A stretch of 10,509 nucleotides of DNA from Podochytrium sp. JEL0797 (Eukaryota > Chytridiomycota > Chytridiomycetes > Chytridiales > Chytriomycetaceae). The notes beneath the pieces are model-generated. The model searched no databases. It was not told where the DNA came from and worked only from the letters and a program-made list of their open reading frames with translations. How positions within the stretch are numbered: position 1 is the stretch's first letter; each line of letters starts with the position of its first letter. The stretch lies in NCBI GenBank assembly GCA_027596195.1, contig JADGJG010000955.1, positions 1 to 10,509 on the forward strand. Direction: 5' to 3'. Made by a program: the position numbers and the translations under genes. This document shows positions 8,819-10,509 of this stretch, piece after piece.

Positions 8819-10509
8819 ATGAAGCTTGTTTCGATTCTGGCTGCCGCCGCCATGGTGTCTGCCTCTGAACTCACTTCTGACGTTCCCGGACACTTGCTCT
8901 GGCCCAAGCCACAAAAGTTCACGTCTGGAACCGCCAGCCACACCATCAACCCGGACTGTGTGTACTTCAACTTTGCCGGTGGAGACCTCGAACTTCTCCA
9001 GAAGGTCAGTGTTGATTTTTGATCAACTCTTCTTTAGCCGTCAAGTTACTAATTTTAAGTTCAAATTATTCTCAGGCTGGTGACCGTTTCAAGGCCAACT
9101 CCCTTGCTTTTGGATGCAACGCCCCTCAATTGAAGGCCGACATTCGTCAAATCAACGTGACCATCACTGGATGCGACCCCAAGGACTTGGCCGATATGGA
9201 CGAGAGCTACGTCCTCGACACCACCGATGACTCTGTCCTCATTTACGCGCCCAACACCGTCGGAGCTATCCGTGCATTCGAGACTCTCACCCAGTTGGTT
9301 GCTCCCATCGAGTTGATGCCGTTCTACGCCGATAAGGATATCATGGGATGTGCCAAGGCTGCTGATGCCGGATTTGTTCCAGGATTCGAGATTCCCGTGA
9401 GTATTTGCTCTTTCTCGCGTTTGCTTGCAGAATCAACACTTTGCTTATCTTGTTGTATTTTGACAGTTCGGACCATGGCACATTGAGGACCACCCCAACT
9501 ACCCTTACAGAGCCATCCACTTGGACACTGCTCGTAACTTCATCCCCCTCGCCGATATTCTCCGCACTCTCGATGGAATGGTTGCCTCCAAGCTCAACGT
9601 TCTCAACTGGCACGTCTCGGACGCCACTTCCTTCCCGATGGTGTCCACAACTTACCCCGACCTCATTGACCGTGCCTTCAATAAGCTCGCCACCTACTCG
9701 TACCAAGACGCCAAGACCGTCATCAACTACGCAGCCGAGCGTGGTATCCGCGTGATTCCCGAGTTTGACCACCCAGCCCACACGGACTCCTTCTCTGCCT
9801 CCAAGGAGCTCAACCCCTTCATCCTCTGCCAAAACTCCGCTGTCGGCTGGATCAACCCATACAACGGAGGAGTCGGAAATGAGCCCCTCGGTAACTGGTG
9901 GCCTCACTGCGTTGAGCCCCCTTGCGGTGCCGTCAACATTGCCGACCCGGGTGCCGGCCCTGCCATCTCCAAGCTCATGATGGAATACGCTCAATTGTTC
10001 CCAGACTCGGTGATGCACTTGGGTGGAGACGAGGTTTCTTCCTTCTGTTACGCCATGGAGCCCGCGTACATGGAGAACGTGTTCCCCGGCATGACCAACT
10101 ACTCTTCCGTGTTCCCCAACGCTGAGGAGCCCTACACGTTCCCTGAGGCTTGGTTCGAAGGATTCGCGCGCGTCTACCAGACTTACATTGACGGAATCAT
10201 TGACGACGTCAAGACTATCAAGAAGACCACCATGCACTGGGAAGATATCATCCTCAACGACTTTGTGGACCTCCCAGAGGGATCCATCATCCAGATCTGG
10301 AACGGATGGAACAACAAGCTCGGCAAGAACTCGCTCCAGCGCATCCTTGAACTCAACAAGTACCAGATTGTCGAGACCAACAACGAGAACTACTACTTGG
10401 ACGGTGGAGCTGGAAAGTGGTTGACGGATTCCCTTGGATACGGAAACCAGTCTGCCCGTGAGGACTACTGGTTGGCTTACCGCAACTGGCAGCACATTTA
10501 CAACCACGA
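8819..10509 (+). CDS. Secreted GH20 beta-N-acetylhexosaminidase (3' end outside window)
   Basis: Exons 8819-9004, 9076-9396 and 9467 to the edge; introns of 71 and 70 nt, both phase 0; 516 residues visible. It releases terminal beta-GlcNAc/GalNAc, for example from chitin oligomers or glycoproteins, outside the cell or in a lytic compartment. Seen: a signal peptide (1 to about 16), the N-terminal hexosaminidase alpha/beta domain (LWPKPQKF... to TVGAIRAFETLTQLV), then the GH20 barrel from YPYRAIHLDTARNFIP with LNVLNWHVSDATSFP, RGIRVIPEFDHPAHTDSF, the catalytic pair Asp357-Glu358 in HLGGDEV, TMHWEDI, IQIWNGW, and NENYYLD. These match substrate-assisted GH20 catalysis. Residues near the edge are in a YW-rich segment typical of the family's end, so probably only a short part is missing. 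ATG 8819 gives the signal peptide directly and sits in an AAAATG context. Fungal or other eukaryotic origin cannot be settled from it. Confidence 0.95.

Noticed and set aside
8431..8868. Plus-strand open frame of 145 codons before and over the hexosaminidase start
   Set aside because: It overlaps the hexosaminidase ATG in another frame, has no recognisable domain, and covers the promoter and leader.
9341..10507. Long minus-strand open frame (388 codons) opposite the hexosaminidase
   Set aside because: It lies entirely antisense to a clear GH20 gene and even crosses its intron 2. The translation is Val/Gly-rich low-complexity with no motif, as expected from the codon bias of the plus-strand gene.

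Overview
The window looks like compact nuclear DNA from a eukaryote, most likely a fungus, and possibly an early-diverging (chytrid-like) one. The reasons are: short spliceosomal introns (mostly 47-90 nt, GT..AG) in every protein gene, a Kre9/KNH-like GPI-anchored wall protein, a Bot1-family mitoribosomal protein, a membrane GT2 polysaccharide synthase, and an unfused UDP-glucose 4-epimerase without the mutarotase domain of yeast Gal10. The lineage is inference; I see no prokaryotic operons, Shine-Dalgarno sites or CRISPR.

Layout. 1-1008 (+): 3' part of a GALE (UDP-glucose/UDP-GlcNAc 4-epimerase) gene running in from the left. 1329-3336 (-): three-exon gene for a 625-residue multi-membrane-spanning family 2 glycosyltransferase. 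3813-5122 (+): a complete four-exon GALE paralogue of 365 aa. 5470-6222 (+): two-exon secreted, probably GPI-anchored Kre9/KNH-like protein. 6313-7613 (+): four-exon Bot1-type mitochondrial small-subunit ribosomal protein whose last 33-codon exon lies beyond a 344-nt intron and is easily missed. 7717-7888: tandem, decayed duplicate of that last exon and its 3' flank. 8136-8209 (+): tRNA-Val(AAC). 8819-10509 (+): three-exon GH20 beta-hexosaminidase running off the right edge.

The most interesting part is the left 5 kb: two GALE copies in the same direction bracket a divergent/convergent membrane polysaccharide synthase. The GALE copies are mosaics. Exons 2-3 differ by about 4% and intron 2 is identical, but intron 3 cannot be aligned and exon 4 differs by about 14%; this pattern suggests gene conversion. 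Both copies carry Val at the position that corresponds to the substrate-size gatekeeper (Tyr299 in E. coli GalE, Cys307 in human GALE), so they may also act on UDP-GlcNAc/UDP-GalNAc. A working idea is a nucleotide-sugar supply plus polymer-synthase module for an extracellular polysaccharide; the KNH-like wall protein and hexosaminidase nearby fit a wall/glycan theme but need not be linked.

All exon boundaries were read by eye from splice signals and reading-frame continuity; no alignment or domain search was run.
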